In this document: positions 1 through 6,004 of the stretch, one piece after another | Layout of the letters: each line of letters begins with the position of its first letter | Position numbering within the stretch: the stretch's first letter is position 1 | Origin: an uncultured Lachnospira sp. | GTDB taxonomy: Bacteria > Bacillota > Clostridia > Lachnospirales > Lachnospiraceae | DNA: 7,028 nt | Direction: 5' to 3' | Assembly (NCBI GenBank): GCA_934358235.1 | Contig: CAKRKK010000125.1 | Coordinates: 1-7,028 of the forward strand | The notes under the pieces: generated by a model | The model's database searches: none | What the model was told of the DNA's origin: nothing | The model's input: only the letters and a program-made list of their open reading frames with translations | Program-made: the position numbers and the translations under genes

Positions 1-889
1 CTCTTGAACTTACCGGATGTTTTAGGAAATCATCATATTCATAATCATACCACAGCATATTGATAATATTGTTATCCTTGACAAGCCACATCGTTTCATC
101 TGCAAGCTTGTCATAAAAGCTTCCCATTTTTTCATAGTCATTGATTGCATCTATCATAACCTCTGGTACAATATTAATCTCCATATCTGTTTCCTGCGAA
201 AACTCCCTGACCATAAGACTTCCTGTTCTTGCGGTAAGATTCCAATGTATATGCCTGTATGAATCTCCTGTCTGATATTCTCTTATCTGTCTTACATCAT
301 CAACTGCATTACCAGCCTTATTTATGTAAAGCTCCTTTGCACTATCACTATCAGCCGCAAAGGCTTCTATTCTGCTGCTTCCATCATGCAGAACTGGAAG
401 AACAGCAATATTCATATATATATTATCAAGCTTAAGCTTAGTCTTTACCGCACCTGTATAGTCATACAGGTATGCTCTCTTTATATGTATATGTGCAGGT
501 CCCGTATATGGCATAGCTACTGTAAACCTTATTGAATCCTTTTTACGGCGACAGCTTCCATACACCTGCTGTCTTAACACCTGCTTATTCTTACCCGCTC
601 CTGAATAAAAGCCATATGCTGCTTCTATATCAAGCCTGATACGTGTTATAGGAATACCTGAATTATTCCTGACATTAATCTTTACAGGACACCCATTCTG
701 CTTTATTACATTAGTATACTCCGCTTCAAATGCAAATGTAGTGTTTCTCCTGTGTATCATCGTTATAATATGCATTACAAGCATAAAAACAACAAGACAT
801 ATTGCATATAGCATAAGCTGAAAGGAATGCACTGCACCTGCCACATACCAGGAAACTGCTGCCATAAGGATTATTATAATTCTAATCAT
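1..889 (-). CDS. DUF58 domain-containing membrane protein, C-terminus beyond window
   Basis: I read this frame directly from the reverse complement; it is open for 296 codons and runs off the left edge. Two hydrophobic segments lie at the N-terminus (about residues 2-19 and 23-44), followed by a beta-rich region (about 50-165). The DUF58 signature is at about 199-230, with VRQIREYQTGD, then RHIHWN, then ARTGSLMVREF. This arrangement, a membrane anchor plus a DUF58 domain, is typical of the partner encoded next to MoxR ATPases; the biochemical role of DUF58 is not established. The ATG at 889 is chosen because AAGGA (899-903) sits 9 bases upstream. Another ATG at 898 lies too close to that site. 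The gene begins 16 bases after the moxR stop, so the two are very probably co-transcribed and work together. Family proteins are usually about 380-430 residues, so roughly a quarter is missing. The family call is firm; the function is unknown. Confidence 0.9.
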   Translation of the reverse strand, partial: MIRIIIILMAAVSWYVAGAVHSFQLMLYAICLVVFMLVMHIITMIHRRNTTFAFEAEYTNVIKQNGCPVKINVRNNSGIPITRIRLDIEAAYGFYSGAGKNKQVLRQQVYGSCRRKKDSIRFTVAMPYTGPAHIHIKRAYLYDYTGAVKTKLKLDNIYMNIAVLPVLHDGSSRIEAFAADSDSAKELYINKAGNAVDDVRQIREYQTGDSYRHIHWNLTARTGSLMVREFSQETDMEINIVPEVMIDAINDYEKMGSFYDKLADETMWLVKDNNIINMLWYDYEYDDFLKHPVSSR

Positions 890-905
890 ATTTCCCATTC
901 CTTAT

Positions 906-1856
906 TTATGCCCTCTCGCCAACCGCCGGACGTCTGACCGACTTCAATATGTTATCTATAACCTGCTTCTTAGTAAGCTTTTCCATACGTGCTGACATAG
1001 CAAGAACAATTCTGTGTGAAATCACATATTCAAACTGAGCAATTATATCAGACGGTATCACATAATCCCTTCCATTAAGCCATGCCCACGCCTTAGACAT
1101 TTTCACAAGAGCAATGGTTGCCCGTGGACTTGCCCCCTTTTCTATATAAGCTGAAGTTCTTGTTGCTGTGACAAGCTCTACAATATATTTATAAATGCTT
1201 TTATCCATATAAACTTCATATACATCATCCTGCATTTGTCTTAATTCCTCAGAAGTTATTACGCTCTTAACATTATATGTACGGGCTTCTCTGCCTATTG
1301 ACATTGCCATATCCAGTTCACTTTCAAAGTCAGGATATCCAATAGCCATGGTTATCATAAAACGATCCATCTGTGCCTCCGGCAGGCTCTGCGTACCTGC
1401 ATTGCCATATGGATTCTGCGTAGCAATAACTATAAAAGGATCAGGAACCTCTCTTGTAACGCCTTCTACTGAAACCTTTCTTTCTTCCATAACTTCAAGC
1501 AGTGCGGACTGAGTCTTAGGCGATGTCCTGTTAATCTCATCTGCAAGCAGCAGATTACAGAATACACTTCCAGGCTGATAAACAAACTGTCCACAATCAT
1601 TTCTGTATACAGAATACCCTGTAAGATCAGAGGGCATAACATCCGGTGTGAACTGCACTCTCCTGCAGTCCAGCTTCATAGCCTTTGAAAAGGCTGTCGC
1701 CATAGTTGTCTTACCAACTCCCGGTATATCCTCTAAAAGAATATGTCCCTGTGCAAGAATTGCTGTCATAATCTCTTTTACTTCCTTATCCTTCCCCAAT
1801 ATTACGCTATTAACCTGTTCTATGACCTTTGCAGCTTTAATCACTTTGTTATCCAA
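906..1856 (-). CDS. MoxR-family AAA+ ATPase
   Basis: This is a full-length MoxR-type AAA+ ATPase of 316 residues, the usual size for the family (about 310-330). The Walker A motif PGVGKTT is at about 45-51 and Walker B LLLADEIN at 102-109, with D106 and E107. A sensor-1 TQNP lies at 146-149, an LPEAQMDRF segment with a likely arginine finger at 159-167, and the sensor-2 motif GASPRA at 241-246. MoxR proteins are ATP-driven, chaperone-like factors that mature or activate partner proteins; the partner here is probably the DUF58 protein encoded 16 bases downstream. The start codon is TTG. It is supported by a strong GGGGAGGA site (1864-1871) 8 bases upstream, and no better ATG is available. The gene lies 84 bases downstream of glpK with no terminator between them, so read-through from glpK is likely. 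The family is certain, the exact physiological target is not. Confidence 0.96.
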   Translation of the reverse strand: MDNKVIKAAKVIEQVNSVILGKDKEVKEIMTAILAQGHILLEDIPGVGKTTMATAFSKAMKLDCRRVQFTPDVMPSDLTGYSVYRNDCGQFVYQPGSVFCNLLLADEINRTSPKTQSALLEVMEERKVSVEGVTREVPDPFIVIATQNPYGNAGTQSLPEAQMDRFMITMAIGYPDFESELDMAMSIGREARTYNVKSVITSEELRQMQDDVYEVYMDKSIYKYIVELVTATRTSAYIEKGASPRATIALVKMSKAWAWLNGRDYVIPSDIIAQFEYVISHRIVLAMSARMEKLTKKQVIDNILKSVRRPAVGERA

Positions 1857-1871
1857 TTAAGTATCCTCCCC
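1857..1871 (-). promoter_or_regulatory. Ribosome binding site that fixes the TTG start of moxR
   Basis: On the minus strand GGGGAGGA (1864-1871) is followed by 8 bases and then TTG. This is close to the ideal anti-Shine-Dalgarno match and spacing. It supports TTG as the true start rather than a later ATG inside the Walker A region, which would destroy the ATPase fold. Confidence 0.8.
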
Positions 1872-1940
1872 AATTACAGTTCATACAGCCTTTGAATCAA
1901 ATTAGCTGTTGATTCCACCTGCTGATTCTATAAGATATAT

Positions 1941-3434
1941 TTATTCCTCAGTATAATTAACTGTGCACTTGACAGCTCTCTTCCAGCCCATAAGGAGGTT
2001 ATCTCTCTTTGCTGGTGAAATACTGCTTTCAAATGTAGTATCAAGCTGCCAGTTATCCTTTATCTCACTTTCATCCTTAAAAAAGCCGGTTGAAAGGCCG
2101 GCAAGATAAGCTGCACCCAGTGCTGTTGTTTCGATACATCTTGGTCTTCTTATAGCTGCATCCAGTATATCTGACTGGAATTCCATAAGAAAGTCATTCG
2201 CGCTGGCGCCACCATCCACCTTAAGTTCACGTACTATATGTCCCGTATCACTTTCCATTGCCTTGAGCACATCATATGTCTGATAAGCTATCGACTCAAG
2301 TGCTGCCCTTATAAAATGCTCTTTACCCGCTCCTCGTGTAAGTCCTACTACAGTTCCTCTTGCATACGGATTCCAATAAGGTGCGCCAAGACCAGAAAAC
2401 GCAGGAACAATATATACACCATTAGTATCCTCAACCATTCTGGCGTAATCTTCTGACTGGGAAGAATTCTTTATCATACGCATTTCGTCCCTGAGCCATT
2501 GTATTACAGCCCCACCGGTAAACACACTTCCCTCAAGGGCATACTGGACGCTGCCTCCTGTACTGGCAGCAATAGTAGTTATAAGTCCATGCTCTGATGA
2601 AACCGGCTCATTACCCGTATTCATAAGAAGAAAGCAGCCCGTTCCATAGGTATTCTTTACATCTCCTGCATTAAAGCAGCATTGTCCATAAAGAGCTGCC
2701 TGCTGGTCACCGGCTGCTCCCGATATAGGAATATTACCAGCCAGAACAGAATTATCCGTATAACCATATATACAGCTTGAAGGCTTGACCTTAGGAAGCA
2801 TGGCCGCTGGTATATCAAGCTTTTTAATCAGCTCCTCATCCCAGCATAAGCTGTGTATATCAAAAAGCATTGTTCTTGATGCATTAGTATAATCTGTAAC
2901 ATGCACCGCGCCACCTGTAAGCTTCCATATTAACCAGGTATCAACTGTTCCAAAAAGGAGCCTTCCCTCCTCTGCCTTTTTTCTTGCTCCCTCAACATGA
3001 TTAAGTATCCAGGCTATCTTTGTAGCACTAAAATATGCATCGGGCACAAGACCAGTCTTAGCTTTTATCACATCTGCATATCCATCTCTTATAAGAGACT
3101 TAACATCCTTAGCAGTTCTCCTGCATTGCCAGACTATTGCATTGTATACAGGTTCTCCTGTTTCCTTATCCCACACTATTGTAGTTTCTCTCTGATTGGT
3201 AATACCTATACCGGCTATATCACTTGCTTTAACTCCAAGCAATGCCATAGCCTCTGATATAACAGCATACTGTGATGACCATATTTCCATCGGATTATGC
3301 TCAACCCAGCCCGGTCTTGGATATATCTGTTCAAATTCTTTCTGTGCCATACTGCATATATTACCTGCTTTATCAAAAATAATACACCTTGAGCTGGTAG
3401 TCCCCTGATCCAATGCCATAATATATTTTGCCAT
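1941..3434 (-). CDS. glpK: Glycerol kinase
   Basis: GlpK phosphorylates glycerol with ATP to give sn-glycerol 3-phosphate in the cytoplasm, feeding glycolysis and lipid synthesis. At 497 residues the protein is full length. It shows the N-terminal phosphate-binding motif DQGTTSSR (9-16), [11 protein letters not shown] (42-52) and GITNQRETT (77-85). FGGY signature 1 is [13 protein letters not shown] (134-146). [10 protein letters not shown] (242-251) carries the likely catalytic base D243, and FGGY signature 2 starts at [11 protein letters not shown] (405-415). The ATG at 3434 is preceded by AAGGAG (3449-3454) at a rather long spacing of 14 bases; no better start is in frame. By eye, the histidine that HPr phosphorylates in several Firmicute GlpKs (in an HFFG/HFYG-like loop just before the PIxGxAGDQQ block) is a serine here (about S229). 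No glpF, glpD or glpO is in view. The gene starts 26 bases after an O-antigen-ligase-like remnant. Confidence 0.97.
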   Translation of the reverse strand: MAKYIMALDQGTTSSRCIIFDKAGNICSMAQKEFEQIYPRPGWVEHNPMEIWSSQYAVISEAMALLGVKASDIAGIGITNQRETTIVWDKETGEPVYNAIVWQCRRTAKDVKSLIRDGYADVIKAKTGLVPDAYFSATKIAWILNHVEGARKKAEEGRLLFGTVDTWLIWKLTGGAVHVTDYTNASRTMLFDIHSLCWDEELIKKLDIPAAMLPKVKPSSCIYGYTDNSVLAGNIPISGAAGDQQAALYGQCCFNAGDVKNTYGTGCFLLMNTGNEPVSSEHGLITTIAASTGGSVQYALEGSVFTGGAVIQWLRDEMRMIKNSSQSEDYARMVEDTNGVYIVPAFSGLGAPYWNPYARGTVVGLTRGAGKEHFIRAALESIAYQTYDVLKAMESDTGHIVRELKVDGGASANDFLMEFQSDILDAAIRRPRCIETTALGAAYLAGLSTGFFKDESEIKDNWQLDTTFESSISPAKRDNLLMGWKRAVKCTVNYTEE

Positions 3435-3460
3435 AGTAATCTTACACTCTCCTTACACAT

Positions 3461-4060
3461 TTATATTTTCATATCATAATTTCTTGTATTAAGTATAGCC
3501 ATTAAACAAAAGAACATCGGGAATGTAAGTGTTTCAAAAAGCTCTGCACTCCCCTGTATTGAATATACAATTACAGCAAGTCCGAATGCTGCCACAAGAC
3601 AATTGTCTTCCGGCATTTTATTATCGGACCTGCCAGCCTCATCCTTTTTTATGTAGCCTAATGTTTTATAAACAGAAAGCCCTATAAGGCTGATATATGA
3701 CAGCAGACCAGCAATTCCCATATTCAAAAGTATATTCAGCCACATATTATGCACATTATCAATCCTTGTCCTGTTAAAAATATTGCTATGAACTGTGGCA
3801 TAATCTGTTAATACATAAGCTGTTGTCGCCTGGCCTGAACCAAATATTTTATTAATAAATGGAAGCCTGCTAAACGCCTGCATAGAATTCTTCCAAATAT
3901 ATCCTCTGCCTGAACCCCAGTCATCCATTAGATATAGTGCTCCACTCTGTGTAACTGTATCAGTAATACACTTTATAATTATAATAATCGCAGCACCAAT
4001 ACATATAAGTACATATGAATACCGGACTTTATTAATAAGTCTCTTACTTTCCCAAAGCAT
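3461..4060 (-). CDS. O-antigen ligase/polymerase family membrane protein, C-terminal fragment (probable remnant)
   Basis: The frame gives 199 residues with hydrophobic segments at about 14-32, 107-131, 155-173 and 176-192. Between the first two lies a polar loop with WGSGRGYIWKNS (48-59) and DNVHNMWLN (101-109). The pattern of a GRGxIWxxS motif, then DNxHN just before a membrane helix, is typical of the C-terminal part of the Wzy_C/O-antigen ligase family, which joins or polymerises surface polysaccharide units on the outer face of the membrane. Complete members are usually about 400 residues or more with ten or so helices, so the N-terminal half is missing. An in-frame TAA (4064-4066) directly precedes the ATG at 4060, which also has a poor ribosome binding site. 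A better site upstream serves another frame. I take this as a decayed gene; a short protein that is still expressed is possible. glpK follows 26 bases later. Confidence 0.65.
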   Translation of the reverse strand: MLWESKRLINKVRYSYVLICIGAAIIIIIKCITDTVTQSGALYLMDDWGSGRGYIWKNSMQAFSRLPFINKIFGSGQATTAYVLTDYATVHSNIFNRTRIDNVHNMWLNILLNMGIAGLLSYISLIGLSVYKTLGYIKKDEAGRSDNKMPEDNCLVAAFGLAVIVYSIQGSAELFETLTFPMFFCLMAILNTRNYDMKI

Positions 4061-4079
4061 AGCTTATCTTTTCATACAT
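4044..4079 (-). other. Short out-of-frame 5' reading frame, likely the frameshifted start of the O-antigen-ligase-like remnant
   Basis: An ATG at 4079 opens an 11-codon frame, MYEKISYALGK, that ends at TAA (4044-4046), inside the start of the 199-residue remnant. AGAGGAGA (4091-4098) is the only strong ribosome binding site in this leader, and it lies 12 bases upstream of this ATG. Leaving out the single T at position 46 of the minus-strand TAA codon (the base at 4046) would let the frame read on as ...ALGKKRLINKVRYSYV, straight into the remnant. So a one-base insertion could explain the mismatch. A real leader peptide is the alternative. Confidence 0.4.
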
Positions 4080-4090
4080 AAATCTTCTAT

Positions 4091-4098
4091 TCTCCTCT
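4091..4098 (-). promoter_or_regulatory. Ribosome binding site AGAGGAGA pointing to the ATG at 4079
   Basis: The minus strand carries AGAGGAGA, with GGAG at 4092-4095, 12 bases before the ATG at 4079. This is much better than anything in front of the ATG at 4060. It decides which frame would be translated first in this leader and is the main reason to suspect a frameshift. Confidence 0.5.
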
Positions 4099-4153
4099 GC
4101 ATATCATTATTTCTTTTCTATTCTTACTAATATCTCACTAACAATTTATATTA

Positions 4154-4162
4154 AGTATAACA
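4154..4162 (-). promoter_or_regulatory. Candidate extended -10 promoter for the remnant and glpK
   Basis: Reading the minus strand, TGTTATACT matches an extended -10 element (TGn plus TATACT at 4154-4159). It lies just after the suf terminator in very A+T-rich sequence and would give a leader of about 70 bases. A matching -35 box is poor (TTTTAT at 17 bases), which is common for extended -10 promoters. Another TATAAT lies slightly further upstream. In such A+T-rich DNA, chance matches are frequent, so this remains a candidate. Confidence 0.35.
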
Positions 4163-4196
4163 TATATAAAATCATTATAAAACATACTTATATTAA

Positions 4197-4225
4197 AAAA
4201 ACCAGCGCACTAAACGCTGGTTTTT
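4197..4225 (-). terminator. Intrinsic terminator of the suf operon
   Basis: AAAAACCAGCG and CGCTGGTTTTT pair as an 11-base-pair stem with a GC-rich core of six pairs and a 7-base loop (4208-4214). On the minus strand the stem is followed by a run of T (complement of the A run at 4195-4201). It lies 65 bases after the sufU stop. The A tract on one side and T tract on the other make it symmetrical, so it would also work on the plus strand, although no plus-strand gene is present here. Confidence 0.92.
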
Positions 4226-4290
4226 AACGGTACTTTTTAAAATACATATAAACATTGCATTTCTGTCTATGATATTAAATGATGTCGGGA

Positions 4291-4731
4291 TCAAAAGTCT
4301 TCTGCTTCACGTCTTTTTTTAATAGCCTCTTCAAGAGTATGCCAGCCTAAAACAGCACACTTTACTCTTGCCGGCATATGAGAAATATCTTTAAGCGCTG
4401 AAGCCTCTTCAAGCTCATCTATTTCTTCGTCTGTTGCCTCGCCTTTTATCATCTTAAAGAACAATTCTCCAAGCTTAAGAGCTTCATCCTCACTCTTTCC
4501 AATAATCATACCAAGCATAATATCTGCCGAAGCCTGTGAGATTGCACATCCATCACCCACAAAGGCTCCATCTGTAATCACACCATTATCAACCTTTAAC
4601 TTAAGCCATATATCATCACCGCAATTAGGATTGACACCCTCTAATACAATATCTGCATCCTCAAGGTCATGCTTAAACTCCGGTCTTATATTATGCTCAG
4701 TAAGAATCTCATTATAAAATCCTCTATTCAT
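4291..4731 (-). CDS. sufU: SufU-family iron-sulfur cluster assembly scaffold / sulfur acceptor
   Basis: This 146-residue protein has the three conserved cysteines and the aspartate of the SufU/IscU fold: C37 and D39 in NPNCGDD, C62 in GDGCAIS, and C125 in RVKCAVLGW. In Bacillus subtilis SufU, the equivalent residues bind zinc and one cysteine accepts persulfide sulfur from SufS. The length of 146 and the insertion between the second and third cysteines fit SufU better than IscU. The protein acts in the cytoplasm as the partner of SufS, encoded just upstream. The ATG overlaps the sufS stop by 8 bases and is preceded by AAGGAG (4743-4748) inside sufS, 11 bases away, so translation is probably coupled. 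The N-terminus carries TEHNIRPEFKHDL in place of the commoner MDHYKNPRN form; I recall this variant from clostridial homologues. sufU is the last gene before the terminator. Confidence 0.94.
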   Translation of the reverse strand: MNRGFYNEILTEHNIRPEFKHDLEDADIVLEGVNPNCGDDIWLKLKVDNGVITDGAFVGDGCAISQASADIMLGMIIGKSEDEALKLGELFFKMIKGEATDEEIDELEEASALKDISHMPARVKCAVLGWHTLEEAIKKRREAEDF

Positions 4732-5938
4732 CGTAGCCCATTCTCCTTCTTACATTAATAGCACTCTCTACAAAAGCCTGCACTTCCTCCTCTGTATTAT
4801 AAAACATAAAGCTTGCCCTGGTTGCATTATATACCTTAAGATGTGCCAGCAGCGGCTGTGCACAATGATGTCCAGCCCTTACATCAATTCCATCAGCAGA
4901 TAAGATTTCACTTACATCATGTGGATGTACATTATCTATTGTAAATGCTACTATACCAGTATGATTATCAGGATTCTTGGAGCCAAGTACTTTAATGTGC
5001 TTATAATCCTTAAGACCATCCATTGCTATACGTGTAAGAGCTCTCTCTCTTTCCTCTATATAATCAAATCCAACTTCATTGATATACTTAATAGCTGCTG
5101 CTAATCCGACAGCACCTGCTGCGTTAACTGTACCAGCCTCAAACTTATGTGGAAGTTCAGCATAAACTGCACCCTCCAGCGTTACAGAATCTATCATCTC
5201 TCCGCCTGTCATAAATGGCTCCATATTTTCAAGAAGCTCCTGCTTTCCATAAAGAACACCTATTCCCATAGGTCCCATAAGCTTGTGTCCTGAAAATGCA
5301 AGGAAATCTGCATCCATATCCTTAACATCAATCTTCATATGCGGAGCGCTCTGTGCCGCATCTACTACCATGACAGCTCCAACGGCATGCGCCATAGCCG
5401 CTATCTTTTTTACAGGATTAACACATCCCAGCACATTAGATACCTGACCTATTGCAACTATTTTAGTATTACTGTTTATGCCATTTTTTAAAGTTTCCTC
5501 TGTAAGTGTTCCATCAGGCTCACATTTCAGATAAACAACCTTTGCCCCTGTCATCCTTGCAGCCATCTGCCATGGAAGCATATTACTATGATGTTCCATT
5601 ATTGAAACAGCTATCTCATCACCAGCTTTTAGATTATTAAGGGCATAACTATATGCTACAAGATTAAGGCTTTCTGTTGTATTTCTGGTAAATATAATTT
5701 CCTTTGTTGAAGCTGCATTAAGAAACTGTCTTACAACCTCTCTTGAAGCTTCATATTCCTTAGTTGCAGCAAGGCTTAATGGATAAAAGCCTCTTAAAGG
5801 GTTTGCATTATTCTTTTCGTAGAATTCTGTCTCAGCCTTAATGACACATTCAGGCTTTTGTGATGTAGCTGCATTGTCTATATATATCGTGTCATTATTT
5901 TTAATTAGTGGAAAATCATCCCTGTAATTGTGACTCAT
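4724..5938 (-). CDS. sufS: SufS cysteine desulfurase (class V aminotransferase fold)
   Basis: SufS is a PLP enzyme that converts L-cysteine to L-alanine and passes the sulfur as a persulfide to SufU. The 404-residue product has YIDNAATSQKP near the N-terminus (19-29), EHHSNMLPWQ (115-124) whose histidine stacks on PLP, VVDAAQSAPH with D193 and Q196, and the PLP-binding lysine K219 in FSGHKLMGP. The catalytic cysteine C359 is in RAGHHCAQP, and RASFMFYNTEEE follows near the C-terminus. The RxGHHCAQP context separates SufS (group II) from IscS/NifS. I place the start at the ATG at 5938 because GGAG (5945-5948) lies 6 bases upstream. The ATG at 5950 would add four residues but overlaps that site and has no good site of its own. 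The gene follows sufD by 66 bases and overlaps sufU. Confidence 0.96.
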   Translation of the reverse strand: MSHNYRDDFPLIKNNDTIYIDNAATSQKPECVIKAETEFYEKNNANPLRGFYPLSLAATKEYEASREVVRQFLNAASTKEIIFTRNTTESLNLVAYSYALNNLKAGDEIAVSIMEHHSNMLPWQMAARMTGAKVVYLKCEPDGTLTEETLKNGINSNTKIVAIGQVSNVLGCVNPVKKIAAMAHAVGAVMVVDAAQSAPHMKIDVKDMDADFLAFSGHKLMGPMGIGVLYGKQELLENMEPFMTGGEMIDSVTLEGAVYAELPHKFEAGTVNAAGAVGLAAAIKYINEVGFDYIEERERALTRIAMDGLKDYKHIKVLGSKNPDNHTGIVAFTIDNVHPHDVSEILSADGIDVRAGHHCAQPLLAHLKVYNATRASFMFYNTEEEVQAFVESAINVRRRMGYDE

Positions 5939-5950
5939 ATTTATCTCCAT
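5939..5950 (-). promoter_or_regulatory. Ribosome binding site deciding the sufS start
   Basis: On the minus strand ATGGAGATAAAT precedes the ATG at 5938. The GGAG overlaps the earlier ATG at 5950, so a ribosome bound there would initiate at 5938. The upstream ATG has only A+T-rich sequence in front of it. Confidence 0.6.
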
Positions 5951-6004
5951 TCTATAATCTTTATATTATGTCTGATATTTTCAATTTAACAATCGGGATA
6001 CTTA

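Noticed and set aside
1895..1914. Inverted repeat AATCAA/TTGATT between glpK and moxR
   Set aside because: The stem is six A+T-rich base pairs with an 8-base loop and no T run follows, so it is neither a convincing terminator nor an operator.
3215..3460. 81-codon minus-strand frame overlapping the start of glpK, beginning at the glpK ribosome binding site
   Set aside because: It is an out-of-frame reading of the glpK 5' end with no recognisable domain; its ATG overlaps the Shine-Dalgarno region of glpK by chance.
4226..4290. Search for a small gene or RNA between sufU and the terminator
   Set aside because: The stretch is A+T-rich trailer sequence with no ribosome binding site, no frame of useful length and no structure beyond the terminator.
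5951..6004. Possible internal promoter between sufD and sufS (TTGTTA, 18 bases, TAATAT)
   Set aside because: Both boxes are weak matches in A+T-rich DNA, and sufD and sufS are normally co-transcribed; chance is the simpler explanation.
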